NCBI GenBank assembly: GCA_029851415.1
Contig: CM056742.1
Location: forward strand, 190,445,344-190,509,343
DNA length: 64,000 nucleotides
Direction: 5' to 3'
DNA from: Eretmocerus hayati
Taxonomy: Eukaryota > Arthropoda > Insecta > Hymenoptera > Aphelinidae
Shown here: in pieces, positions 11,683-23,226 of the stretch
How the letters are laid out: every line of letters starts with the position of its first letter
How positions within the stretch are numbered: position 1 is the stretch's first letter
Translations under genes and position numbers: made by a program
Notes under the pieces: generated by a model
Told to the model about the DNA's origin: nothing
Seen by the model: the letters and a program-made list of their open reading frames with translations, nothing else
Database searches by the model: none

Positions 11683-12543
11683 TTACGCGCGCTCGCTGAT
11701 GTCGTTCTTGTACGGCTGGAACAGCTTGGGTGGCTCCAGCTTGGTCGGCGTCGGCGCCATCACGGGAGCAAACTGCAAGTGCGACGGATAGCTGACGGAG
11801 CCCCTCAACAGCGCCGCCGTGCCCTGCTTCTTTCCCTCTACCTTGACGCTCACGCTGCCGTTGTTGTTGTTGTTGTTATTGCTGCTGCTGTTGTTATTGT
11901 TGTTGTTTGCATAGTCGGAGAGCGTCGAGAGGGCGCTGCCGGCCGCGACGGGGCTGCAGTCGTTTGAAGAGCTGGCGTCGGAGTGGGCCGGGCTGAGCTG
12001 GGGTGGCTGGGGCTGCGCCAGGAGAGCATGAGACAGCGGCGTCGTCGGACTAATGGGTGAGCCGATCGGGCTGCAACCGTAGCCAGCCGGTCCGGGGAAG
12101 CCCGTGGCCAGGTGGAGCGGAGGCACGGCGCTCGTCGGCGTCGTCGGGCTGATCGGACTCGTCGGACTGGCCAAGTGTGCCTGATGATGGTGCCCGTGGT
12201 GATGGTGGTGATGCGCGTGGTGGTGCGGGTGGTAAGTCGGCGGGCTGGGCTGAGGCCGGTGCAGAGCTGCCGCGGCCGCGGCGGCGTACGGGGAGTAACG
12301 GGCCGCCGCGTAGTAGGCCGCGTACGAGCCGAGGTGGTGGGGGTGGTGCCCGTGCGGCGAGTGAGGCGTCGGGCTGTGGCCCGGGTAGGCCGAGGCTGCC
12401 GTCGGCGAGGGCTGCAATTGCGACGCGGCCGAGGCTGCCGCGAGAATCGCTCCGGCGAGAGCGGGGTCCGTGTACATGGGGTACGGCCATACCAGGGCCA
12501 TTCGCTGACGCTTGTCCTTCATGCGACGGTTTTGGAACCATAC
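11683..12543 (-). CDS. eve: eve coding exon 3 (residues 133-418, homeodomain helix 3 to C-terminus)
   Basis: The acceptor is TTACAG|GTATGG. The exon starts at homeodomain position 47 (VWFQNRR) and then runs through [16 protein letters not shown], the segment that follows the homeodomain in insect Eve proteins. After that come alanine-rich, histidine-rich and Ser/Pro tracts, two Asn runs from GTT-rich DNA at about 11850-11915, and the C-terminal [10 protein letters not shown] motif. The exon is GC-rich and skewed in codon use, which makes long spurious open frames on the opposite strand. The stop TAA is at 11685-11683. Confidence 0.95.
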   Translation of the reverse strand, partial: VWFQNRRMKDKRQRMALVWPYPMYTDPALAGAILAAASAASQLQPSPTAASAYPGHSPTPHSPHGHHPHHLGSYAAYYAAARYSPYAAAAAAALHRPQPSPPTYHPHHHAHHHHHHGHHHQAHLASPTSPISPTTPTSAVPPLHLATGFPGPAGYGCSPIGSPISPTTPLSHALLAQPQPPQLSPAHSDASSSNDCSPVAAGSALSTLSDYANNNNNNSSSNNNNNNNGSVSVKVEGKKQGTAALLRGSVSYPSHLQFAPVMAPTPTKLEPPKLFQPYKNDISERA

Positions 12544-14576
12544 CTGTAACACAAAAAATACCAAATCTATTAGGAAATCGTTCCGTCAAGTACTTATTTT
12601 TCGTAATCAAATCACGTTCAGGCTGTCCAAAGTCAGAGCAAGAGATCGAAATACCGTAAAGATGAAGATGAAGTCAGAAGCGGTTTTTCCGACAAAGCTA
12701 CAGTTGGTGAAGCGGCCTTGGAATTCCATGAGAAGAAAGTTACGTCGACGGGGGCGTACAGTTGCGGTGTGTGATGTGCACCCGCAACAATGCAAAGGAG
12801 CACCAACAGCAGCAGTCACCCAGGGAGGGCAAATGAGTGGAAAAGAGGCGCGGCGGCACGGATCAAAGAGGACCTCTCAGAGAAAGGGAGGAGAGCACAC
12901 ATCTTTTACTCGCGTGCAGCTACTAAATAGCGGCCTCCCATTGTGCGACGCTCCGAACACACGTATTGTGGTTTGTATAGCGACACGCACCGCCATGTTT
13001 GCAGTGTGGTTCGCGCCCCGTGAAACGCCCCGAGCGCAAAAGCCAAAATATAAGGCATTCATCCCCCTCGATTATACCCTCATACATTATTATTCAAAGC
13101 TCAACAATGGATGCGCGCTCAAAGTCTATTATCTGACGGTCCGATGACGAACAGCTACATTGACACGTAAATGGCCCACCAACGCGATGGCCCAAACTCA
13201 TTGAATGGCTGGGAAAAAAGTGAAAGCAAACTCGAAAGAACTCGATGGAATAGAAAACAAGAAGTATAATCAATCAGCAAAATGTAGCGAAAAATAGATA
13301 AAAAGGAAAGTAGTTGGATTCTGGAGATGATATTTTGAGGGCAGAATTGTATTTACCTTGATTGTGGACTCGGGCAAATTGAGGTCAGCCGCGAGTTCGC
13401 AGCGCCTGGGCCGGCTCACGTAGTTCTCGCGCAGGAACTCCTTCTCAAGGCGATTGAGCTGATCGCGTGTGAAGGCCGTCCTGTATCTGCGGATGTTGGG
13501 GTCCATGGGTATCTGCGAGTGTGGAGACTGGGAGGCTGACGCTGCTGACCCCACTGCAATGACAAATGAGAAAACGGTGAGATTGGGCAATGAACTGTGC
13601 AGGACTGGCACAGAAGTCGGCGATCGTGGTTGGAAATACATAGCCAATTGACGGTCGGGTTTATCGCGCACTCGATCGGATCCCGCCGCGGGGTGCTCCA
13701 GGAGCCGATTCTTGCGGGCGGAGTGCTTTGATGTCGCGTGTAAAAGCGAGTGGAGAACAAGCGCGAGGAGTGAAAAGTGGCCAAAGAAGTCCCCCGTCGA
13801 CGCCACACACATGCCTTAGATCGGGCCCACACGTCGTCGTGGCCGAGTCAAATGGTCCGCCAAGTGTGACTTCCCGCGGAGTCCGGTCGCGGTGGCCCAT
13901 TGTCGCACTCAAAGCTAAACGCGTAAACACACTCGAGCGTTTCGTCGTCGGACTTTCGTGGGTGCTTCAAGCACAGCACGAGCTGGGAAAAATTCATCCT
14001 TTCTGTATCTATTTGACAATGCTACTCCCACGATTAACACTCACGAGCGGCAACTCAAACGTTAACACTGACTACTCGGTGCGGACTCTCATAGCTTTAC
14101 TACATCACGAATCGCTATTTAAACGCTGAATGATTTTAAATTTTAATCATTTCTAGCGATGCACGAGCATGCCGTACTGAGGTATAGTAATGTGTAAATG
14201 ATTAATGGCACACATCGAAAACTGAGCTTTGTCGAATTGGAAGCTGAGCACTGGCCGCGAACACACTTTAACAATTCTTGAAATTTAAGCGACACAAAAC
14301 GACTTGAAATAACAACACAACGCCTCGACATTGCAATTTAAGAGCGAGCGATTTTCAAGTGGAATAGATCGACGTACCTTTGGAGTCGGGGCTCTTTGAG
14401 TGCAGGAGGCTCTCGCTGGGGCTGTGGGGCGGGCTGAGCTGGTAAGGAGGCATCGCTGTCGCGCTGCACTGCAGTTTGGCTCCGCTGAAGCCGACGTTGC
14501 TGCAGCTGGTGGTCGATGTGTTGGCGGTGCTGGCGTTGCTGGCGATACTCAGGTCGAGCTGCTGGTAGCCTTGCAT
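11683..14576 (-). CDS. eve: even-skipped homeodomain transcription factor, 3 coding exons, 418 aa
   Basis: Spliced minus-strand gene: exons 14576-14378, 13553-13357 and 12543-11683, with introns of 824 and 813 bp, all GT/AG. The exon lengths (199, 197, 861 nt) keep one frame to a TAA stop. The homeodomain is residues 87-146; it begins [13 protein letters not shown], has [13 protein letters not shown] as recognition helix, and carries the Eve/Evx signature [18 protein letters not shown] at residues 406-411 matches the C-terminal Groucho-binding peptide LFKPY of Drosophila Eve. Between these lie poly-Ala (219-225), a His-rich tract (about 234-255), Ser/Pro repeats and two Asn runs (345-360). 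Eve is a nuclear repressor that acts as a pair-rule segmentation gene and later in neurons and mesoderm. The ATG at 14576 was chosen because MQGY resembles the Drosophila Eve start (MHGY). An in-frame ATG at 14627 would add 17 residues but has a poor -3 base. Drosophila Eve is 376 aa, so the length fits. No frame break is seen. Confidence 0.96.
13357..13553 (-). CDS. eve: eve coding exon 2 (residues 67-132, homeodomain helices 1 and 2)
   Basis: The acceptor is TCATTGCAG|TGGGG, with AG ending at 13554, and the donor is ATCAAG|GTAAAT at 13356. The exon encodes a short Ser/Gln linker and then homeodomain positions 1-46, through helix 2 to PESTIK. It joins exon 1 in phase 1 (G+TG = Val67) and leaves in phase 0. 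The codon frame is confirmed by the unbroken homeodomain match. Confidence 0.95.
14378..14576 (-). CDS. eve: eve coding exon 1 (residues 1-66 plus one base)
   Basis: Encodes the N-terminal 66 residues beginning [10 protein letters not shown]. It is rich in Ser, Thr and Asn and contains a [14 protein letters not shown] proline/serine stretch like the PPPSP stretch of Drosophila Eve. It ends in AAAG|GTACGT (donor at 14377), leaving phase 1. There is no DNA-binding domain here. In this family the region is flexible and poorly conserved. Confidence 0.88.
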
Positions 14577-14762
14577 ATCAGTCCAAAAAACTGGGCTCAG
14601 CTCGGCTCCGCGAGCATCCACGCACATCCGTAAGGAGCACAACACTAACTTTTTTCGAGGCCGCACTCGGACTCTGCTACCAAAAAGAGCCTGAAGGGAC
14701 AGCTCTCGAGCGAAGGAAAGAGCAAAGCTGCGAAGGTTCGGATACGAGGTTGTCGAACGACT
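14577..14762 (-). promoter_or_regulatory. eve: eve 5' untranslated region (predicted)
   Basis: This is the interval between the initiator-like CCAGTC (A at 14762) and the chosen ATG. It is about 186 nt with no intron evident. It holds an in-frame ATG at 14627 with an unfavourable -3 base. The transcription start is inferred from spacing to the TATA box, not observed. Confidence 0.5.
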
Positions 14763-14785
14763 GGTCCGCGTGAGCTGCGGCGGGG

Positions 14786-14795
14786 CGATTTATAG
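14786..14795 (-). promoter_or_regulatory. eve: eve core promoter TATA box
   Basis: On the minus strand the bases read CTATAAATCG. TATAAA begins 32 nt upstream of the A in CCAGTC, which matches the insect initiator TCAKTY at five of six positions. This is canonical TATA to start spacing. Drosophila eve also has a TATA promoter. Confidence 0.75.
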
Positions 14796-15440
14796 GGGGC
14801 AGGTCTTGAGCAGAGCGGCCGCCCTCGCGAGCCCCTTCTATTGCGTGGCACCGCATTGGCCGAGGGCTGCCGGAGTCGAAGCCGGAGAGCCCGCCCACGG
14901 CACCTCCCCACCACTCTATGGAGTCCCTGGGGCAGCTGCCGTTGCTCGAGCTCGAAAGAAGCTCGCCTCGAAATTATCGCCGCTCGTTTCGGCTTATGAA
15001 GCGCGTATGATCTGCCTTGCTCGGCCCCCTGAAGCTATAATTCCTTCGAATAGACAAATGTGTACGACTATTTGCGCCTCACCGTCTCAATCAAGCGGGC
15101 AGAGCCGACAAGGTGGATCATGACGCTATTCACTCTATATGGGTGGCCCAGCAGCAGCAGCAGCAGCAGCAGCTTATTCTGATTTCCCGTTCAGGTTAAT
15201 AAACACGTTCAAGTTATGGCTGCCGACGTTTTCATCTCGGCTCGCGATAGAGCCCTCATCGTAAGCAGCTCATCACATACACGCACGGCCAAGATGAAGC
15301 GATTACTTCTGACGCCTGTTAATCATCACGCGCGGACGCACCTCCTGATTTTTTACGCGTTCAGCCTTCTCGATCACCTCCAAGTTATTTAACCGTCATT
15401 CTCCTCTCATTCTGCTAAACCAACTCTTTGCTACAGAACT
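14796..15440. promoter_or_regulatory. eve promoter-proximal upstream region
   Basis: GC-rich near the promoter, then mixed. It holds homeodomain-type cores such as GATTACTTC and TTAATCATC (about 15300-15325) and a CAG repeat at about 15151-15173. No convincing ORF is present: the long plus-strand frame at 14770-15123 has no recognisable domain. In Drosophila the sequence just upstream of eve carries autoregulatory and early stripe elements. The assignment here rests on position only. Confidence 0.4.
15151..15173. repeat. (CAG)n microsatellite
   Basis: About seven to eight CAG units in the eve upstream region, outside any recognised exon. Confidence 0.85.
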
Positions 15441-16016
15441 ATAATGAACCATTCCCATGTGAGTAAAGATGCCAAATCCGGAAATTAAATTTTTGGCATC
15501 ATTCAGATGAATCAAAGCCCTGGACATACTACGGATGTATTATTGCATCTTGAAGTGCCGGTCAGGTTTTTGTTGCAGTTTCACTGCATGTGTCATTTTG
15601 TGTGATATATCTATCTCATTCGATTTGTCTATAGCTATCATTTTATTAAAATTTTGCAACTGATAACTTGAACAGAAATTTCAATAGATCGTCGGATACC
15701 AAACCAGTTCGATTTTGGATCACTCGAGAATTGGATGAAATATTCCGACGCTAGTTTGATTGTCACTTGCGTTTGCGTTTTTGAGCTCAATCAAAGTTGA
15801 CATGAACGGCGAGAGGGAATTATTTTTGCATAATAACGCAAGTGCCGCCAATGAAAATAGTTGTTCGCGGTAACAATGCATATGGGCGTCAGAGTCGAAT
15901 TTTGCATCTCGAGTAGCGTTTCATCTGTGCATCCCAGATGGATGTGGATTGCACTTTTGCAGCCCTGCACGGTATGTTTTTGGGGTCGCAAAGATTGTGT
16001 TTCAGTGCGTAGATAT
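15440..16016. other. intergenic, nothing recognised
   Basis: Average AT content, with no convincing ORF or repeat. Confidence 0.5.
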
Positions 16017-16135
16017 GATACATTTTTTTCTGGGTGCTGAGAGATGAGATCTCGATGAGTTGCGGCAAGGGCCTGTATGGCCCTTGCCGCAACTCATCGA
16101 GATCTCATCTCTCAGCACCCAGAAAAAAATGTATC
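16017..16135. repeat. perfect 57-bp-stem hairpin
   Basis: Bases 16017-16073 are the exact reverse complement of 16079-16135, with a five-base loop TGTAT. The arms begin GATACATTTTTTTCTGGG. No terminal duplication is obvious. It could be a young palindromic MITE or a hairpin RNA source. Confidence 0.95.
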
Positions 16136-17200
16136 CGATATCCTCTTTTTGAATGACACGCATTCGAATAAGAATCTGCACAATTCGACCATTTTTTCTC
16201 ATGTGTTTAGCAAACAACTCTAGTGACCCTAAATATTTTTCGACATTCCTTGGCTCAATCTAAGTCTTGCTTCAAAATCTCTAAATTAAGTTACTATAGG
16301 ACTAATTGTAGCCAACCGTGGCCCATTTCAGAACTGAAGAGGAGAAATTCGAAGTTGGAAATAGTAAAAAAAAAATGATACTTTGGCGTTGTCAAGATCG
16401 CTGATCGATCAAATCTCGATGATCCGCTTACAAGTAATACTGTATTCATTGCGAATTTAACTAAGCTCACACATATCGGTGACGACCTCAGTGGATCCGC
16501 TCAAAAAGACAAGCGATAATCTTTTCAACGTCCGAGAATAATGGACAAGAGTGGGGTGGGTTTCCGCTGGATGAAAGGAGAGTTGACGCAAATTCAGTAA
16601 TCGTGTTTACAACGTCAAAGCGCCATATTATTACTTGCTGTTTTTAACGACGTTCACGTTTGAATCTTGAATGAGTTAGCTTTGGTTCGCGTCAATATGG
16701 GCCCAATACTAACTCATGTCGAAGGTCTAGAAACACGCTTTAGAATGAGCTAAGGTACGTAGAAGATCTCATTTCTCAGCAACCGGGGAAGAGATCTACA
16801 TATCTACATACAGGAACCCATGCATGGGCCTGCAGGCGTGTCCAAATTATTGGTTTCTTGGTCCACCCCGGCGCATGTTGCATATATTATGTTTTGAACT
16901 TGTCTTACAACCATGAACTATGTACAGGGTTAGATCTGAACATTTATGAAATTCAGAGGCAGAGAACGCCTCGAAAAACGCAGTATGATGAACTGCAGTG
17001 TGGCATGCTTGAGATATTTTTATAATTGTAATCGCGTCGAATGCACTCAAAACGCACCTCCAAATATGATGGTTGTGAAACTAACCCTCTGAATGGTCGC
17101 AGCGACTCCAAGAAAATTTCAAGATACATTGATCGTCGTTGCATTTCAATGTCTGTAAGAGAAATTTTCGAGGAAGCGTGAACTGGCCATAATATAATAT
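16136..17200. other. intergenic, nothing recognised
   Basis: A short piece near 16741-16775 (TAGAATGAGCTAAGGTACGT) resembles the inner repeat word of the family A MITEs and may be a relic. Otherwise no structure was seen. Confidence 0.45.
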
Positions 17201-17830
17201 CTCTGAGGCAATAATCGCACTGGTGGGGTCGTCAATAACGTGATATTGTCAAGGTGGACGTGGATGAATATTGCGGTCTATACTGTCGTCTGGGTGCAAT
17301 ATAAATATTGCGATGAGTCATGCCTGACAGCGTATAAGCAGATTTGAGTGCGAGCATCCGCGGATTGCGCGTCGTAAATCGTAAACTTGCACGGCCCGAA
17401 CAAAGCAAAAGTCAAGTTTCGTTTCTATTAACATCAGTGAATTGCGGTCGGGGAGGGCATTGTGAGCACGGCGGGCATGATCGGCGCGCGGCCGGGGCGT
17501 GAGATTATATCAGATATTGACTTTTCGCTCGGATCATCATGAGGGCGTGCGAAGTTAATCCTCGCGAAGCATAAACCATTTGAGGGGCCTCCCGCCGCGA
17601 ATTGACTCCGCGGACGAGGCATTATGAATGCGACGAGACAGGTACCCGAGCCCGCTCTCCATTCACACCGCCAATTAGTTTTAGAACACAGAATTAACTT
17701 TGCAGATGAGCCGAGGCTTTGAAACGCCGCAACTCGATGTATATTGGGCCTCTCTGCTCATTATTTATACCCCATTATAATGAGCTTCACTCGGCCCTGC
17801 AGCTCATTGTTATGCAGCCGACTTTTCCAA
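17200..17830. promoter_or_regulatory. GC-enriched island, candidate eve upstream enhancer
   Basis: It carries TTGACTTT (17517-17524), TAATCC (17556-17561), AATTAACTTTGC near 17691, CCAATTAGTTTT near 17670 and other homeodomain cores, in a GC-rich background about 2.5 kb upstream of the eve promoter. These words match Tailless-type, Orthodenticle/Bicoid-type and Hox/Antennapedia-type sites. No coding signal is seen. The enhancer role is inferred. Confidence 0.45.
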
Positions 17831-19000
17831 GAGTTCGATTCAACAGTTTGACTACTTTCTCTCGGCAGCAGCTGCTGCACTTCTGAATTGTTCCCGAAAA
17901 GCAACCACGATCGCATCAGCCTCGTCGCAATTTTCACAAAAATTTTCACCTAATCGACGATGAATAAGACCCGCAATACTTTGATGAGCAAAAGTCGAGG
18001 CAAGAGTGTGTAAATTTAATCATGCATGTCCTCGATCGTGTCAACTTTCCACTCTATCTACGGATCTTGTATCTGCGTTTTGCACCCGCATTTGGAAAAT
18101 ACAGTTTCTCCTCATCATCGGTTCCATTTTCTTGGTGACCTCGGTTTTGAACAGTGAATTTTTGGAGCCTCCTTGGAGCCAACACTTTGATGATTTCCCA
18201 AGAAATTTTTTTCCAGTCTCTTCCTTGGTGTAGATGTAATTAATTTTTCCACAGAAAATTAAGTGGACTCCACCATATATTTGTAAATTTGCTCACATTC
18301 CTCAACTCTCGATTTTATTATAAAATAAAACAAGAAAGCTCATGTTGACTGCGCGAGAGCAAACGTAAAGCGCATAGTCGAGTGAACCCAAGTTTTGAAT
18401 TTCTCATCGATTTCGGTTGCATGCTCCACAAAGAAAATGACGCAAAAATTGTGAAAATTGTAATATCTTGTTGAATGGCTACTCAATCTAATCTAATCAT
18501 AAAATTCTCTTTCTGTGTTTTTTTTTTCAAATTTGTATTGTGTTCTTCACTACTTCTTCTCAAGTTTCGACATCATGTCAAATATAAAATACTCATATTT
18601 AGTACACTTTTACACATAAGTAAAAGTATTTGTTTAATGGTCTAAGAAACCGAAAATTCCAAATAAGATTAGGAAATATAAAATAAAGAATTTGTACGTT
18701 TCTGAATAAATATCTGACGAAACCAAATCTCAGACACTAGTAAAGTTCAGACAGCTCGATCGACTGGTTGTGGAACTCCAGAAGTCAGGAATCTACAATG
18801 ATAAAGTATATTGATAGATTATGCATATTCATGGGAAACCAATCGAATTATACTTTAATCATGAGCAAAACATCGAGAATTTAGAAAATATGCTCAATGT
18901 AGATCTTCACTTTCTCAGTTTACCCAGTTGATTTGTATCGAGTACCTGATCGAGTAGCATTCGTTATACAAAGTCGATGTATGCCCGAGCAATCATAATA
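17830..19000. other. intergenic AT-rich stretch, nothing recognised
   Basis: No domain-bearing ORF or repeat was noticed. Confidence 0.5.
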
Positions 19001-20110
19001 TCAGTACAAGAGTCATCGAAGTCAGTTGGACACTGCTGCAGTTAATTGTAAAGATGTTCTCTTACAGGGTATTTGGACGCCTACGTGCGTTCCTGTCAAT
19101 GTGATCTTGTTCTGGGGAATCCCGGAAAACCCGTGAGATCGAGATTGGAGAGCGCATTCCTCAAACGGTTCATGAAAAATTCCATTTTTTTCGTGCACCG
19201 AGACACGCAATTTGAGCCGCAAGAAAAAGAAATACCTGAGCTTACGGGAGCCCAAAACGAGCTTGGCTGACCAAGGAAAAGCCAAACTGGAGCAACGGTA
19301 CACCGCGCACGAGCCATAAGTCACTCGATCGCGGTAGAACATTACGCCATAAGCGCAAAACTGATCTGCACAACGGGAGCGGTGAATTTTTATTGCGGCT
19401 GCCTAAAACGGAGGCCAAACCATATTTTCCAACCGAAACGGGACGGGCGTTTTATGCTAGCTGTGACAACGTGTGTAGGTGGGAGTGTACTGCTAAGCGT
19501 GAAATGGGCGGACAGGACACTGTACTCTTTGTGGTGCAACAATTTTAGCGAGCAACACTGCCCTTGGCTTTTTTGAGGCTGCATCTATGGTCGCCCGAAA
19601 AAAATGATGCATAGCAATGATGCTCCATTTGGTAAAATACAGCCCGCAGTTAAAAGTGGAGCGCTTTTTTACGCGAGGACTCATCCCCTAAAGCGTGATA
19701 TACACCGAGCTCATTTTCAAAAAGCGGAGGCTCGTGCTTTTCCGCAATTTTCGGCATCCAGGCAAATGAGACTCGAGAATAGCGTGTCATTTGTTGACTG
19801 TTTTACATAAAAGAAATGAAGAAATATAGAGACGCAAGAGGCAAGAAAAGATGCAGTGGGGGCAATTTGTAGGGCGAGGATTAGTGAAACGCGCAACTTT
19901 TTACTGCTCGTGAAAACTGTCCCATTTTTGCATGCGAGACCAGACAGACCGAATTTTGTGTGCTTTCATCTACCTTACGTCATACTCTCGTGGAATGCTT
20001 TGGCTTTTTTATACGCGAGGTCAATGCGACAGAGGTGGTATATTGCTCAAATAATCATGGATACAACACGGCTCTACGAGCGCAGGGGTCATTTCAGCGT
20101 CAATTGACTC
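19000..20110. other. moderately GC-rich noncoding stretch, unassigned
   Basis: Several overlapping short frames occur on both strands (for example 19022-19342 minus and 19856-20107 plus). None shows a known domain, signal peptide or splice-joined continuation. It contains repeated TTTTTTACG/TTTATACG words. It could be regulatory or a diverged exon; evidence is too thin to choose. Confidence 0.3.
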
Positions 20111-20559
20111 TGTGATGCATCACGAGCATGATCGTCTTGAACATGGGAATGGTTCGATTTATACAAAAGAAACTATTCGCTATCCAGGTCACGACGGTCG
20201 AGTGAATCGTTTCAAAGTCGCACCGGTGAATTCTCCGCCAGGGTTTGATACGAATCGTCGTAAGCGAGTAAGCATAATTTTAACACTAATCCGATGAAAC
20301 TTTTCATCGTAATCTGGGTCACTTACTAATTTGTTTGAAGACTGTAGAAACATCGTCGATTAACTGCAGTATTAGATTAAATCGGAATCATATCCGTCAA
20401 CTGCTTCGCCAAGGGGACCATAACGATATTGGACGAAAAAATGCTGCTTATATTAGTCTATCTTATGCCTTAATATTTTGCACTATCAGTGGTGTCTAAC
20501 CATTAGTTAATGAATAGCCAATTAGTTAGGGTTCGCCTTTTCATTGGTCTTGGATATTT

Positions 20560-21850
20560 TTTGAAACACTACTGGTGCTGTGTCAATCGCTAGTCTCATT
20601 TGGGCGAACAATCGTCTCGACGCTCCGACGCGCTCGAATAATGGCTCGACATGATGGGCTGAAAAGCTGCAGCCGATGCATCGTTTTTCGCATCAGCGCG
20701 CTCAAAGATAGCTTAAATTTTTTTCCCTCCAAAAGATCGGTTTGAATACTTTTGTCGATAACCTTATCGTTCTTGTTTACTCTGGGTCTTAAGCTCTAAG
20801 GATTATGATCGTCGGTGGGCACAGATTAGTCTTGCGAGCGCGATCAGGGGTGCATTTTTTCGGGTTTTTGTCCCATCGTGAGAAGTAAAAAAATTAAGTG
20901 CTGAATATCCCTTTTTCCGCGATAGAGGTAATCTTCAGACATCTGGTCAGTCTCCGGACGCGGGCATTAAAATACAAATCCCGATGTTCGGTTTATGGAT
21001 TTTAACGATGGTAATGATTTACCGAGGAACAATGCGGATCATTATTAGCAATAGCATCGGGACGCGGAAGTGCATAGATTAGCCGTAGAGTTGTTTACCC
21101 GTCGACAGGGCCCAATCAGCGATGCCCGTGCTCTATCGCGAAACGGCATCTCGGACCGCGCCCGTCGGCGGAATCCGTTGTAAACCACAATAAACGACCG
21201 CAACCCTTGCACTTGCACCGTTCAGTCCTTTTTTCTCACCGCGCTCGGGTCAGACAAATTCAAAACAAACAATTCGGCATGGGCACGCGCCAGTCAACCT
21301 GAGGGGCTCTCGCCACTTGGCAAAAAAGTGCGATCGGTGGGCCCGATTCCGGTTACGGTCCCGTCGAACGGCAAGCTCCGAGCCTGGGGGCCATCACCCT
21401 TGCAAACTGCGCGCCGCCTCGGAGCCGTACCTTAGCCCGCAGTTATACACGGTGCTTTGCTCAATTGCTTTATTGCACTTCTTTGGCCCCTTTCTTTTAC
21501 ACGTATTGTCGTCGACGAGCGGGACACATTCTAGTGTTTTTTTGCCCCAAGTCTATGATGTGCACCCTACTGTACCCCTTTCGAACGGGATAGAGTGGTT
21601 TCTCGGCACCGGTGGCGCATAATTAGCTAGTGAGCGGATCCCGGTCGTTAATTTTAGTCCAAGCCCTCGTTTCCACGAGCTCGAACGAGGCCCGCTATGA
21701 GCGATTGTCGCCGACGAACAATTAGGCCTGCGCGTGGCACCGATGCACCTTGCAGGCTCGACGTAGTAATGCCTTTTTGTAGCACTCGCCAGCTCCCTCA
21801 TCCCTTCCTGATCCTTCTTCGAAGACAGCGACCTCACTTTTTTCATTTTC
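20560..21850. promoter_or_regulatory. GC-enriched island, candidate eve upstream enhancer
   Basis: GC-rich run with TTTATGG near 20994 (Caudal-type), GGTAATGATTTACC near 21010, CATTATTAGC near 21041 and further homeodomain cores. Frames are open on both strands but without domains. Regulatory role inferred. Confidence 0.35.
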
Positions 21851-22051
21851 CAGTAAATTTTCAGGGAACCTTTTTTCTAGAAAAGCTGGGTACTGACTCT
21901 CTGAGAGGTATTCATTGAGCGGCAATATAAATGAGGATAACTAAAGGCTTCTTGTACTTTCTGTCCCAATCGATGCCCGTTAAGTTCACTTTTCAAAAAT
22001 ACGATTGTTTTAGCTTAACCACTATCCTTGCAAGAAGATACCAGTTTTATA

Positions 22052-23034
22052 AGGTAAGCGTGCCTAATATGCACCCATTTCCTAATACGCTCCTAATACT
22101 CAAGTTCTCGAATGTACAAACCCGATAGGAACCCGAGAACCTTGCCGCTCATTTTTCCATTTTGTTATATTAAAACATGAGAAAATGAACGTGTTGGACC
22201 GGCCCTTAATAGCCCGCGCATTTTTTAGACCAAAAAAGTGGTTTTCGGTACTTTCACCTTCTTTTTTGTTGGCAGATTGATTGATTTCTTCGTCTTTCTT
22301 GTTCATCTCATTCTTTTTTGTTGGTTACTAAAAGCTATGCCGATAAAATTAATGGGATCAATTCCAACGTACTTCAGCTTAGTTTCTTTATTTTTGTTTA
22401 AACTTCAAAATGCTTTTTACAAAATTGCGAAATTTGATTTCTATCAGATTTTTGCCTCACAGTATTAAAAAAAGGTGCAGTGTTCCTTATATATGTCCCC
22501 AGGCCTTTTTCCGCATACAAGAGAGCTTTGCTCCATGTCGCAAGTACTCTTAGCACTTTTTTGACGAGATCCAACCAGTTTTTGGTGTATTCAGCTATAT
22601 TCAGCAGCATGGAGACTTTCAAACGCACTGGAAATCACAAAATGTGCTGAAATCGATTTTTACGTAAATTTTAAGGTTAGGTGCACTATAAATCATCGAA
22701 AATACCTTGAAATATGACGATTTGTCCATTTAACACATAACCGTTATGCTCCGGATCCGATATCGCTCTTCCAGAGCTTCAGAATCAATGAAGCTCTGGC
22801 AAATGACTATGGGGGCGTAATAGGAACACATTGTCAAGAATTCGCAAAAAATCTTTTCCTGCAAAAATCAAGGTAGCTCAGCACCAATTCCTTCAAATTA
22901 AACGTATCTTAGCTCATTTTGAAGGTCTTGAAATAAACTTCAAAATGAGTTGAAATACGTTAAATAATATTGAGATGTGCCAAAACTATGAGCAAAACAA
23001 AAGTAGTGGGGGCGTATTCGGCACACTTAGCTCA
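22052..23034. mobile_element. family A MITE, diverged copy 3
   Basis: The left end reads AGGTAAGCGTGCCTAATATG after TA at 22050-22051. The right end near 23034 (TTCGGCACACTTAGCT) is the inverted counterpart but without a clear TA duplicate. It carries the same inner word AGCTCATTTTGAAGGTCTTG as other copies. Confidence 0.7.
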
Positions 23035-23226
23035 CATATTTTTCTATTCCAGAAGAATACGTGAGTTATGCTTGACAATCTGTGATCTTGATTCGTACCG
23101 GACACACAGTTGGATCAATGAGCACCTCAAAAGGGGCCTGCTCGCAGTGGACGTGAGCAATTGATTTACAAATTTTACAAGAAGTTCAATTCAAAATCGT
23201 TTGTAGTACTAAAGACCAAAAGACTA

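Noticed and set aside
12112..12659. Long plus-strand frames opposite eve exon 3
   Set aside because: They are shadows of a GC-rich, codon-biased real exon. They contain only Arg/Gly/Val-rich runs and no domain.
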